Of a stretch of DNA of 32,156 nt, positions 1 through 7,880 are shown piece by piece (the stretch's first letter is position 1; each line of letters starts with the position of its first letter). The stretch covers positions 1-32,156 of the forward strand of contig JASJBB010000051.1 of the NCBI GenBank assembly GCA_030066735.1. The letters run 5' to 3'. The notes under the pieces were generated by a model. The model worked only from the letters and a program-made list of their open reading frames with translations, ran no database searches and was not told where the DNA came from. This stretch comes from Woeseiaceae bacterium. GTDB lineage: Bacteria > Pseudomonadota > Gammaproteobacteria > Steroidobacterales > Woeseiaceae. The translations under genes and the position numbers were made by a program.

Positions 1-784
1 ACTCGTCCTCTGCGTGGTCGCTCAGCATGTCGAATGGCAGCACGGCCACGGAGTTCTCCGGCAGAAGGGGTGGTTCCGAGCCCGGACGAAACTCGCGATA
101 CAGCAAGAAGCTCACCGCAATGCTGAGAGCGATGATAATGACGTAGTCAACCCGGCGTGCGCGCGCAGCCGGGGCAGGCGGAGCATCTTCCATTACCGGC
201 ATGTCTAACGCGAGGCCTTTCGAGGTGCGCTGCACGGCCCAGGATAATGCGACGACAATTGGAAAACCGACTATCGCCGTAATCACAACCACGCGCAGAG
301 CCCAGGCAGGCAAGTCGAATATGCCGCCGATAACGGTGGCTACTTCTATGATCAACCAGGCCAGAGCCGCATAGGCGAGGCTAGTGCGGACGACGTCCCG
401 ACGCTGGAGCTCGTCCCAGTAGGTCGTTGGCTTTTCTGCCGGCCGTTCCGCATCGTCGCCCAGGTCAATCGGCGCCACCAGGCGGTATCCGCGCCGTGGC
501 ACCGTTTGAATGTACTCGGGATGGTCGTGATGGTCGCCAAGCGCGTGCCGCAGTTCAGCGATACAGCGGGTCAGCGCGTCTTCATGGCCGGCCTGGTCGC
601 CCCAACCGGCCTCCATCAGTGATTCTCGCTCGACGAGTTTCTCGGGCGTCTCTACGAGGCGCAGGAGAATCTCCATTGCCTTGGGCGTAACTCGCTCAGC
701 TCCGTCAGATCGACGAATCAGTCCCTGCTTTGGGTCTACAAAGCAGGCGCCAAGGCGAAAACCGGACTGAAAAATCTCAGACAT
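1..784 (-). CDS. CadC-like transmembrane winged-helix regulator (partial, 3' end outside window)
   Basis: The gene runs leftward and leaves the window, so only about 261 N-terminal residues are seen. Residues 1-100 form an OmpR/PhoB-type winged-helix DNA-binding domain, with the family-like stretch EYIQTVPRRGYRLVAP at its end. Two hydrophobic segments follow (about 118-165) and a third at about 207-225. After that comes NSVAVLPFDMLSD, the opening of the TolB/FlgO-like module that in many CadC-like regulators precedes TPRs. The start ATG at 784-782 has AGGAA at 793-789, four bases upstream. Family knowledge: such proteins bind DNA from the inner membrane and sense signals without a histidine kinase. 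The signal here is unknown. Its target could be the secreted-enzyme genes upstream (GH31, FAD, BNR), but nothing in the sequence proves that. Confidence 0.88.
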   Translation of the reverse strand, partial: MSEIFQSGFRLGACFVDPKQGLIRRSDGAERVTPKAMEILLRLVETPEKLVERESLMEAGWGDQAGHEDALTRCIAELRHALGDHHDHPEYIQTVPRRGYRLVAPIDLGDDAERPAEKPTTYWDELQRRDVVRTSLAYAALAWLIIEVATVIGGIFDLPAWALRVVVITAIVGFPIVVALSWAVQRTSKGLALDMPVMEDAPPAPAARARRVDYVIIIALSIAVSFLLYREFRPGSEPPLLPENSVAVLPFDMLSDHAEDE

Positions 785-1101
785 CGACTTCCTGCGAGAG
801 CTGCGATATCACTAGCATAGCAGGCACAGGCAGAGCTATACGCAGTGATGGACCTGCGGCTCGAGGATTGTGGCGAGGGGTGTGCGGTGGAGCCCGCAAT
901 TTGCAGGCTAATCATACACTTAGTGCTTCGATATGTGACGGACCAGTGATTAGGCCCACGCTCGACTTATTCGCGCTTGCGGCGCTCACCCTGCCGGCGG
1001 CCTCGCTGCGCTTGCCGTCCAATCCGCTCCGCGCATCGGTCTGCCGCTGGCCACCAGTTTTTCTGCGCCGGTCGTCCGACAACGAAACCGAGGTTGCGCA
1101 G
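785..1101. other. Intergenic stretch without a supported gene
   Basis: These 317 bases lie between the stop of the GH31 gene and the start of the CadC-like regulator, both on the minus strand. Open frames of about 70-80 codons cross it on both strands, but they run into flanking genes in the wrong frame, lack a ribosome binding site and have no recognisable composition. The promoter of the regulator should be here. A TATGCT-like -10 can be read on the minus strand at 819-814, but no good -35 partner is present, so I do not call it. I see no convincing terminator hairpin with a T tract and no repeat. Confidence 0.6.
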
Positions 1102-3441
1102 TTACTCCGGGGCGGGCCCCTCTCCAACTCGTATGCGCTCGGTCCGGTTGACCGGGATCCTCCGCGTCGGGATCGACCGCGAGTTCCCGGGCATGATGAC
1201 GTTCACCGAAACGTCGCGGTAATCCGGCGCTCCTGTGTAGCTGCCGTCGGCGGCCTCAATGGTCAACTCCTGCCTGGCGTCGTCGTAGCGCAGCAGCGTG
1301 ATCCGGCGCTCGCCATGCCGATACGCCTCCGTGCGATCGTCGTCCTCGACCAGGCGAAACTCGCCATCCGCACCCGTATAGATATCGATGATGAGTTTGG
1401 TCTTGTCTATGAACGCGGTGCTCTGCGCGTACTCGCGTTTGGGAATGATTGCACCACCGCGGGCCAGAATCGGCATTACGTGATAGTCGTTGCGCAGGTC
1501 GAGAACCTGATCGCCATGATAATGACGCCCGTCCCATATTGAATACCAGTGACCCGCGGGGAGCCACGCTCGTGTATCGGCGTCGTGGGCTGGCGGCACG
1601 ACGAGCAGGTCCGGCCCGTAGAAATACTGCAGGTCGTGTTGCCAGGCTTCGTCAGATTCCGGGTACTCGAGCAGCATCGGGCGTGCAATCGGCAGGCCCT
1701 TCTCAGCGGCTTCGTGAGCAGCCGAGTACAGATAGGGCATAAACTGATACCTGAGACGCGAAAAGGCCTGCGCCGTAACGAGGCTGACATCGCTGCGATC
1801 GGCCGGCCAGCGTGACTCGCCCATGCCGTGCGGTTTCCAGATTGGCGCGAAGCTGCCAAATGCCATCGCCCATCGCCGATACAGTGACTCATCCGGCCCG
1901 GCCTGTTCGTCCCAATCGTAAAAACCACCGGCGTCGTGCCCCCAGAACGGAAACCCTGCCAGCCCGGCCAGCTGCATCGCACGCACTTGCGCCGCCATGT
2001 CGGCATCGTTCGGTTTGATATCGCCGCTCCAGAGGGTGGCGTAGCGCTGCGCGCCGGCCGTCATGCCGCGCACCCAGACGAACGGTCGCTGGTTGATGCC
2101 GGACTTGTCCCAGCCGTCGGCTACGAGAGCCTTTGCGATCAGGAAAAACCAGTAGTTGCGCATCTCGGCCGAGCTGCGGCCGTTGGCGAGCACGAGATCC
2201 TTAGGCGCCGCACCCTGCTCGTCAAACTCGTCGATCCACAGTGCATCGCCAGGGTAAGCGAGTGCCGGATCGAGCGACTTCTCGTAGAAGATCCGCCAGA
2301 ACCAATCGCGAAAATCGGCATTGGTGAGGTCGGGTGCGCTGTCGGCGAACTCGATGTTGTCGATCGGTGGCAGGTTGAATGCCGGGTCCCAGCCATCGGA
2401 GAAGCGGGCGATGCAACGATTAAAGTCCAGTGTCGATACGAGGCCCTGGCTGTCGAGCCACCGCTTCCAGGCAGCCGGGTCGGGATAGCGTTCGTCGTCC
2501 CAGTCGATCTTCGACTCGCAGCGCTTGCCGCCGGCAGCACGCCATCGGTTATCGTTGACGACATGATCCAGTGGCAGGCCGGCATTGCGGTGCTCCGTTA
2601 TCTTGTTTTTCCACCATAGTTCGTCCGAAGGCGTCGCGGAATTATGATCGTGCCCCTTGTCGGTTAGCTGCAGGCCGAACATGGCTTTCATCGGCAGCCT
2701 CGGCCGGCCCGTAAGCTGCGTGTAGCGGTCGAGCACATCCACCAGTTGCGGGCCACCGACAAAAAAGTAGTCCATCCTGCCATCGAAGCCATGCGTGTCG
2801 ATCGCCATGCTGTAGTCGCCGCCCGCATTCATGGCAAAGCGGTTCGGGAACGTGCTGTTCAGGAAAACGCCGTAGCCGCGGCTGGAGAGATAAAACGGGA
2901 CGATGAGCGGCGCTTGCTCGATCGGCTTGCTGCCGTAATTGCGTTCGATGACGTTACCGGTGAGTTCGAGGCTCGCTGCCCGCGCGAAGTAGCCGTGGCC
3001 CAGGCCCGTGAAACGCTCCGCATCGTTGGGCGCAAAGCGGACGACGCGCACATTGCCTTCCCGGCGTGCGCCGGCCCGTTCGGACAACACGGGGAGTTCA
3101 TTGCCGCGCAGGTAGAAATCCGCGGCCAGCGTCTTGCGATCGATGGCGACGTCGAGCTGCGAGGAACTGATGACAACGTGCGTACCCGTGACCTCGACAT
3201 CGGTGTCGCTGGCCCAGTCATGGGTTTGTACCATCTCGTAATGATCATCGGGCAGCCACGGTTCGCCGTCATGCGCGGTTTGCAGGCGCACCATCGTGTC
3301 GCCGTACCATGCGATTCGCAGCGTCCGCGAGCTATCTGGAGAATCGATGTAATAAGCACGATCATCCATGCGAAACGCGGCCCTGTCGCACGAGGCGGCT
3401 ATCCAGATCACAAGCGGAATCAAGAGCAGGAGTCTTGGCAT
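1102..3441 (-). CDS. Glycoside hydrolase family 31 protein, secreted or lipid-anchored
   Basis: 779 residues. The N-terminus MPRLLLLIPLVIWIAASC is a signal sequence; Cys18 could be lipidated, but the lipobox (AASC) is a weak match. Order: N-terminal beta-sandwich (about 30-245), TIM barrel (about 250-590), C-terminal beta domains with DUF5110-like sequence (about 655-745). The nucleophile region reads LWIDEFDE, with Asp404 as the likely nucleophile. The acid/base is probably Asp474 in LWSGD. FPFWGHDAGGF at 497-507 is a strong GH31 signature. Known members are alpha-glucosidases, alpha-xylosidases, sulfoquinovosidases and others. WIDEFDE differs from the common WNDMNE and KTDFGE types, so the substrate cannot be named. 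The reading frame stays open upstream into the FAD gene, but the signal peptide fixes the start at 3441, 13 bases after the FAD gene's stop, which suggests co-transcription. Confidence 0.9.
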   Translation of the reverse strand: MPRLLLLIPLVIWIAASCDRAAFRMDDRAYYIDSPDSSRTLRIAWYGDTMVRLQTAHDGEPWLPDDHYEMVQTHDWASDTDVEVTGTHVVISSSQLDVAIDRKTLAADFYLRGNELPVLSERAGARREGNVRVVRFAPNDAERFTGLGHGYFARAASLELTGNVIERNYGSKPIEQAPLIVPFYLSSRGYGVFLNSTFPNRFAMNAGGDYSMAIDTHGFDGRMDYFFVGGPQLVDVLDRYTQLTGRPRLPMKAMFGLQLTDKGHDHNSATPSDELWWKNKITEHRNAGLPLDHVVNDNRWRAAGGKRCESKIDWDDERYPDPAAWKRWLDSQGLVSTLDFNRCIARFSDGWDPAFNLPPIDNIEFADSAPDLTNADFRDWFWRIFYEKSLDPALAYPGDALWIDEFDEQGAAPKDLVLANGRSSAEMRNYWFFLIAKALVADGWDKSGINQRPFVWVRGMTAGAQRYATLWSGDIKPNDADMAAQVRAMQLAGLAGFPFWGHDAGGFYDWDEQAGPDESLYRRWAMAFGSFAPIWKPHGMGESRWPADRSDVSLVTAQAFSRLRYQFMPYLYSAAHEAAEKGLPIARPMLLEYPESDEAWQHDLQYFYGPDLLVVPPAHDADTRAWLPAGHWYSIWDGRHYHGDQVLDLRNDYHVMPILARGGAIIPKREYAQSTAFIDKTKLIIDIYTGADGEFRLVEDDDRTEAYRHGERRITLLRYDDARQELTIEAADGSYTGAPDYRDVSVNVIMPGNSRSIPTRRIPVNRTERIRVGEGPAPE

Positions 3442-3454
3442 AGGCACGGCCCTG

Positions 3455-4432
3455 TCAGATTTCCCGACCAAGGTGCTCGACCAGCGCGTTGGCACTGCTG
3501 AACGCCGCTTCCACCCGGCCCCTGACGAACCAGTCGCCGCACACCGCCAGCTTTTGCTGCGGATTGATCGCGAAACTGTCGCCGCGCTGCCGATCGACAT
3601 TGGCATAACGCCAGCGATGGACCGAGCTGTGCGCGGCGCCCGCAGCATCGACTCCCGCCACAGCGTTGACGACGCCGCACAGGTGTTGGCGCACCGTTTC
3701 GGTATCGTCTTCAATGTGCGCGTTGGCCCACGCGTTGGTCGAGTGAACGACGAGGCTCGTCGCTGCCGAGCGGCCCGGCTTGCTACTGTTGACGGAAATC
3801 CAGCTGATATCGGCATCGCGCACGAGGGCCGCCTGCCAGGGCAGATTTAGCGGCTCGTCGAAGCCCAGCAGCAGCGCGAAGCACGCGTGCATCTCTGTCC
3901 TCGTACTGGCTGCAAGAACGGTTGGGGCAAGCAGGTTGGCGGATTGCGCGGCGGGTGCGGTAACGACGACCCAATCAAACTCTCCCAGCAATGCTCCATC
4001 GTCGTCACTCAGGCGCCACAGCTCGCCATGGCGCGTCAGTGATCCGACGGTAGTGTTGAGACAGACATTGAGCCCGGACGCGAGCGCTTTGCCGACGGCG
4101 CTCATGCCCGGCACCCCGACATAGTGCGGGTAGTCCTCGCCCCAGCGCCGGTTTGCGGCGATGTTGCCGCGTCGCATCTCCACGAATGCGGCTTGCCAGT
4201 CGGCAATGACGCCGCTATCGATGAGTGGCTGCAGGTACGCGCGAAACGCCCGGGTTCGCGCCGTGAAAAACTGTGCGCCGTGATCGAACTCGAACGCACC
4301 GGCACGGCGGGTCGCCATGCGGCCGCCGACGCCTCGGGACTTTTCGAACACCGAGACGTCGTGCGAACCTGCCAGCGCCCGCGCCACAACCAGTCCAGCC
4401 AGCCCGGCCCCGATTACGGCGATTGATGCCAC
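3455..4432 (-). CDS. Renalase-like FAD/NAD(P)-dependent amine-oxidase-fold protein
   Basis: 325 residues. The protein opens with the FAD-binding Rossmann motif GAGLAG (residues 8-13) followed by VFEKSRGVGGRMATRR, the glutamate plus GGRM pattern of the flavin amine oxidase/renalase group. FDHGAQFFTAR at about 49-59 is also typical. The C-terminus (CGDWFVRGRVEAAFSSANAL) is the second FAD-contacting segment found in this family. There is no signal peptide, so it is probably cytoplasmic. Family knowledge: bacterial renalase-like proteins oxidise aberrant reduced nicotinamide isomers, but many annotated relatives are untested. It lies between the BNR gene (30 bases away) and GH31 (13 bases away) on the same strand, so it may be in an operon with them although a functional link is not evident. 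Confidence 0.85.
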   Translation of the reverse strand: MASIAVIGAGLAGLVVARALAGSHDVSVFEKSRGVGGRMATRRAGAFEFDHGAQFFTARTRAFRAYLQPLIDSGVIADWQAAFVEMRRGNIAANRRWGEDYPHYVGVPGMSAVGKALASGLNVCLNTTVGSLTRHGELWRLSDDDGALLGEFDWVVVTAPAAQSANLLAPTVLAASTRTEMHACFALLLGFDEPLNLPWQAALVRDADISWISVNSSKPGRSAATSLVVHSTNAWANAHIEDDTETVRQHLCGVVNAVAGVDAAGAAHSSVHRWRYANVDRQRGDSFAINPQQKLAVCGDWFVRGRVEAAFSSANALVEHLGREI

Positions 4433-4462
4433 CTCGAGCGCGCGTCGTTACGTTATTCCGGA

Positions 4463-7400
4463 CTAGTCTCCCTGCCAGTTCGGCGCGCGGCCGGGCGTCC
4501 ACGGTGTGCCGAGGGAATCGAGGCGCTCTTCCAGCGCGTCAAGATCGCGGCTGACTGCCTGCAACTCGCGCAGGGCAGTTGCAAACTCGTCGGCAGCAAT
4601 CGCGTACGACTCCTCGTAGAGTCCGGGCACGTCAGCCTGTGAATCCAGCAGCCACTGGTAGACGATGCCGGAACGCTGCGCGATCGACCACGGCGTCGGC
4701 TCGTTGCGCGATGCCACCGTGCGATCGCCCTCGAGCGCGACGCTGATATCCGCCAGCCGCGCCGCGATGGCGCGCAGCGCCTGTTCGTCAGCTTCCGTGG
4801 CGCGCGGCGTATCGCGCAGGCCCGCCTTCAGGTGGGCGATGCGATTGTTGAGTTCGGCGCTGTGAGCGACGGCGCCCTGCACGGCGCGGTAGAGCTCGCC
4901 GGCCCGTTTCTTGAACGCCAGCACGCCGCCGGGATCGTTGCTCGTCTCGGGGCTGAGCGGCAACGACTTGACGGTGAATGACCGTGGTTCACTGAGGTCG
5001 ACGAGTTCGCCGTCCTGCCGCCTGGCGAGAGTCACCGTGTAGGTTCCCGGCGCTGCCAGCGGGCCGCGGGGCGGCTGATCCCAATAAGGCCTGAATGCCG
5101 GTTGCTCCAGCACGACCGGATCGGTGGCCGGCAGGCGAAGATCCCAGGCCGTTCTGTGCAGGCCGCCCTTGGTTTCGCCCTGCACCTGGCGCACGACGTT
5201 GCCGTCCGAGTCCTTCACGACCAGCAGGATCGCGGGCGCCTCTTCGCGGTCTTCGGTGCGCAGTGCTTCCCAGGACGGGTAGGGCGTGTCGCCATTCTCT
5301 TTCTCGATTTCCTGTTCGGCGGCACGACGCGTCTTCGCGCGGGTCTTGATGTCCTCGTCGAGGAAGTACGTGAATACCGCGCCAAACGGCGGGTTTGGCG
5401 CCGTGAAAAACTCGGCGCCCATGGATCCCTTCTCGCGCCCGTCCCACAGGTCGCCTTCGACGTACAACCACGGATTCTTCACGGCAAACAGGTGTGCGTC
5501 CCTGCCCTTGACGTCGCCGGCTGCGGTTCGCAACGGCGAATAATCGTCGAGTATGTAAATGCCGCGACCGAAGGTGCCGACGACGAGGTCGTTCTCGCGC
5601 CGCTGAATCTCGATGTCGCGCACGGAGATGGTCGGGAAATTGCCCTTGAGCTGGCGCCAGTTGTCACCGCCGTCCTGTGTGAAGAACAGGCCGAACTCGG
5701 TGCCGACGAACAGCAGGTTCGGATCGACGTGGTCTTCGGCAATCGTATGCGCCGTGCCCCGTTCCGGCAGGTTGCCCGAGATCAGCGACCAGCTGCGGCC
5801 GCGGTCATCGGTGCGCAAAACGTAGGGCTTGTCGTCGCCGCGCTTGTGGTTATCGATGGTTGCATAGGCAACGTCGGCATCGTGCACCGAGGCAATGACG
5901 TCCTCGATCAACGACATGTCGGGAACGCCGCGGAAGCTGTCCACGCTACGCCAGTTCCCGCCACCGTCCTCGGTAACGCTCATGACGCCGTCGTCGGTGC
6001 CGACGTAGATCAGTCCTTCGACGAGCGGGCTCTCGGAGAGACCAATCGCAGCGCCGTACATCGACGTCGAGTCGTTCTTGGCGATAGTGTCGACACCCCA
6101 GACACGGCCCATGACCTCGAGCTTGTTGCGGTCGAGCTGCCGGGTCAGGTCCGGGCTGATGGCGCGCCAGGTGTTGCCGCGGTCGTCGGACTGGAACAGC
6201 TTCTCGGACGCGTAGTAAATGCGCTCGTTGTCGTGCGGGCTGATCAGCAGCGGCGTGTTCCAGTTCCACTTGTACTGCTTTTCGCCGCTGCCGGGGTGCG
6301 GCGCAATGAAGACCCGCTCCTGCGTGCGCCGGTCGTAACGCGCCAGGCCGCCGTACTGGTACTGCGTGTAGATGATGTCGGGATTCTCGGGGTCGCTCTG
6401 TGGCTTGTAGCCGTCGCCACCCAGGATGAGTGTCCAGTCGGAGTTCGTGATGCCGTGGATGACGGTCGTCCGGGAAGGCGCGCACAGGGAGTTGTTGTCC
6501 TGCGTGCCGCCGCAGACGTTATAGAACGGCGCCTCGTTGTCGGGCTGGATGCGGTAGAACTGCGTCAGCGACAGGTTGCGCACGTGCCGCCAGGTATTGC
6601 CCCGGTCCCAGCTCTCATAGATGCCGCCGTCGCCGCCGATGATCAGGTGTGCGGTGAAGTCAGGGTCGATCCAGAGCGCATGATCGTCGACGTGGCGCCA
6701 GTCGAGGCTGAGCGCGGACCAGGTCTTGCCACCGTCTTCGGTCATGTTGGTGAACGTGTTCATCGCGTAGACGCGATCGGAGTCTTTCGGGTCGACGATC
6801 AGTTCGTTGTAGTACTGCGGGCTGGTCGTCATGTAGTCCGACCGCTTCTCCCAGGTGGCGCCGAAATCGGTGGAGCGATAGACGCCTTTCTCTTCGTCGC
6901 TCGCCTCGATGATGGCGTAGATCATGTCCGGGTCGGACGGGGCGCCGGCCAGGCCGATGCGTCCCATGTGGTCCTTCGAGGGCAGTCCGGAACCGGCTTT
7001 CGTCCAGGTCTTGCCGCCGTCGGTGGACTTGTGGATGGCGCTGCCCGGGCCGCCGTTGATCAGCACCCAGACGTGGCGGCGGCGCTGGTAGGTGGACGCG
7101 ACGATATTGTCTGCGTTGCGCGGGTCCACGACGAACTCGTTGACGCCCGTGTGCTCGTCCACGGTCAGGATGGCGTCCCAGGTCTCGCCGCCATCGGTCG
7201 ACTTATAGAGGCCGCGATCGCCGCCGGAGTTCCACAGCGGTCCCTGCGCCGCCACGAGGACCGTGGCGGAGTCGTTCGGGTCGACCCAGATCTGGCTGAT
7301 ATGCCCCGAGTCCTTGAGTCCCATGTTGGTCCACGACTTGCCGCCGTCGGTGGACTTGTACACGCCATCGCCATAGCCGACGCTGCGCTGCGCGTTGTTT

Positions 7401-7741
7401 TCGCCGGTGCCTACCCAGACCGTGTGCGGGTCGCTCGGGTCGAGCGTCACGACGCCGGTCGCGTACGAACCTTCGTTCTCGAATATTGCCTCCCAGGTGA
7501 TGCCGGCATTCGTGGTCTTGAACACGTTGCCCGACGATACGGCGACGTAGTACTCCTGCTTGCGCTCGGGATGGAACGCGAAATCCGAGATGCGCCCCGA
7601 CGTAATGGCCGGGCCAATCGGCCGCAGCGCCAGGCCGGCGAACGGGTGATCGGTGAGGGCAGATTTCTCATCGTTGTCCGCGGCATTGCCAGTGGCTGCT
7701 GCGAAGGTGAGGGCGACGAGGAGGAGTGACAACGTTCTCAT
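4463..7741 (-). CDS. Secreted BNR/sortilin-like beta-propeller protein (often annotated glycosyl hydrolase)
   Basis: 1092 residues. A signal peptide (MRTLSLLLVALTFAAATGNA) opens the protein and fixes the start at 7741, although the frame stays open to 7921. At least ten Asp-box/BNR motifs of the form S-x-D-x-G-x-(T/S)-W are visible: YKSTDGGKSW (128-137), YKSTDGGETW (179-188), HKSTDGGKTW (237-246), YRSTDFGATW, TEDGGKTW, ESWDRGNTW, QSDDRGNTW, TEDGGGNW, RTDDRGRSW and TQDGGDNW (to about 695). These indicate one or two many-bladed propellers of the VPS10/sortilin or xyloglucanase GH74-like fold. After residue 740 comes a beta-rich segment with GLHRTAWDLRLP, then a helical C-terminus (940-1080). 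Such proteins are routinely called glycosyl hydrolase, but I see no evidence for catalysis; a binding or scaffold role is equally possible. It is periplasmic or secreted. Confidence 0.88.
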   Translation of the reverse strand: MRTLSLLLVALTFAAATGNAADNDEKSALTDHPFAGLALRPIGPAITSGRISDFAFHPERKQEYYVAVSSGNVFKTTNAGITWEAIFENEGSYATGVVTLDPSDPHTVWVGTGENNAQRSVGYGDGVYKSTDGGKSWTNMGLKDSGHISQIWVDPNDSATVLVAAQGPLWNSGGDRGLYKSTDGGETWDAILTVDEHTGVNEFVVDPRNADNIVASTYQRRRHVWVLINGGPGSAIHKSTDGGKTWTKAGSGLPSKDHMGRIGLAGAPSDPDMIYAIIEASDEEKGVYRSTDFGATWEKRSDYMTTSPQYYNELIVDPKDSDRVYAMNTFTNMTEDGGKTWSALSLDWRHVDDHALWIDPDFTAHLIIGGDGGIYESWDRGNTWRHVRNLSLTQFYRIQPDNEAPFYNVCGGTQDNNSLCAPSRTTVIHGITNSDWTLILGGDGYKPQSDPENPDIIYTQYQYGGLARYDRRTQERVFIAPHPGSGEKQYKWNWNTPLLISPHDNERIYYASEKLFQSDDRGNTWRAISPDLTRQLDRNKLEVMGRVWGVDTIAKNDSTSMYGAAIGLSESPLVEGLIYVGTDDGVMSVTEDGGGNWRSVDSFRGVPDMSLIEDVIASVHDADVAYATIDNHKRGDDKPYVLRTDDRGRSWSLISGNLPERGTAHTIAEDHVDPNLLFVGTEFGLFFTQDGGDNWRQLKGNFPTISVRDIEIQRRENDLVVGTFGRGIYILDDYSPLRTAAGDVKGRDAHLFAVKNPWLYVEGDLWDGREKGSMGAEFFTAPNPPFGAVFTYFLDEDIKTRAKTRRAAEQEIEKENGDTPYPSWEALRTEDREEAPAILLVVKDSDGNVVRQVQGETKGGLHRTAWDLRLPATDPVVLEQPAFRPYWDQPPRGPLAAPGTYTVTLARRQDGELVDLSEPRSFTVKSLPLSPETSNDPGGVLAFKKRAGELYRAVQGAVAHSAELNNRIAHLKAGLRDTPRATEADEQALRAIAARLADISVALEGDRTVASRNEPTPWSIAQRSGIVYQWLLDSQADVPGLYEESYAIAADEFATALRELQAVSRDLDALEERLDSLGTPWTPGRAPNWQGD

Positions 7742-7837
7742 GGTGGATACCCTTCTTGGTCTTTGATTGTCGGGGGGCGCCCAGTGTAAGGCTGCGGCCC
7801 GGGAGTGGCAATTACGACGCCGCACCGCCGCTCGCGT

Positions 7838-7872
7838 TATACTGTTCGAAAAGAACAATAAAAAATTGGGGG
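7838..7872 (+). promoter_or_regulatory. Promoter-like -10, inverted repeat and RBS of the MBOAT gene
   Basis: TATACT at 7838-7843 is a good -10 hexamer in an otherwise GC-rich spacer; the -35 is poor. TGTTC (7843-7847) and GAACA (7853-7857) form a perfect 5-bp inverted repeat with a 5-base spacer, just after the -10, where a repressor would block initiation. GGGGG at 7868-7872 sits 8 bases before the GTG at 7881 and supports that start. The assignment of an operator is inference from position and symmetry only. Confidence 0.4.
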
Positions 7873-7880
7873 TTACCAGC

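Noticed and set aside
730-1542. A plus-strand frame crossing the 785-1101 gap
   Set aside because: It has no ribosome binding site, an Arg/Ser-rich random composition and continues antisense to the GH31 gene.
3442-3816. N-terminal extension of the GH31 frame by 125 codons
   Set aside because: It overlaps the FAD gene, looks random and would bury the signal peptide at MPRLLLLIPL.
5102-7729. A plus-strand open frame of 875 codons antisense to the BNR protein
   Set aside because: It is a mirror of the repeated Asp-box codons. The BNR motifs on the minus strand and their signal peptide are decisive.
1102-7741. A polysaccharide utilisation locus made of GH31, BNR protein and regulator
   Set aside because: No TonB receptor, SusD-like protein, transporter or second glycosidase adjoins them. 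The FAD gene does not fit either. Only co-orientation is supported.
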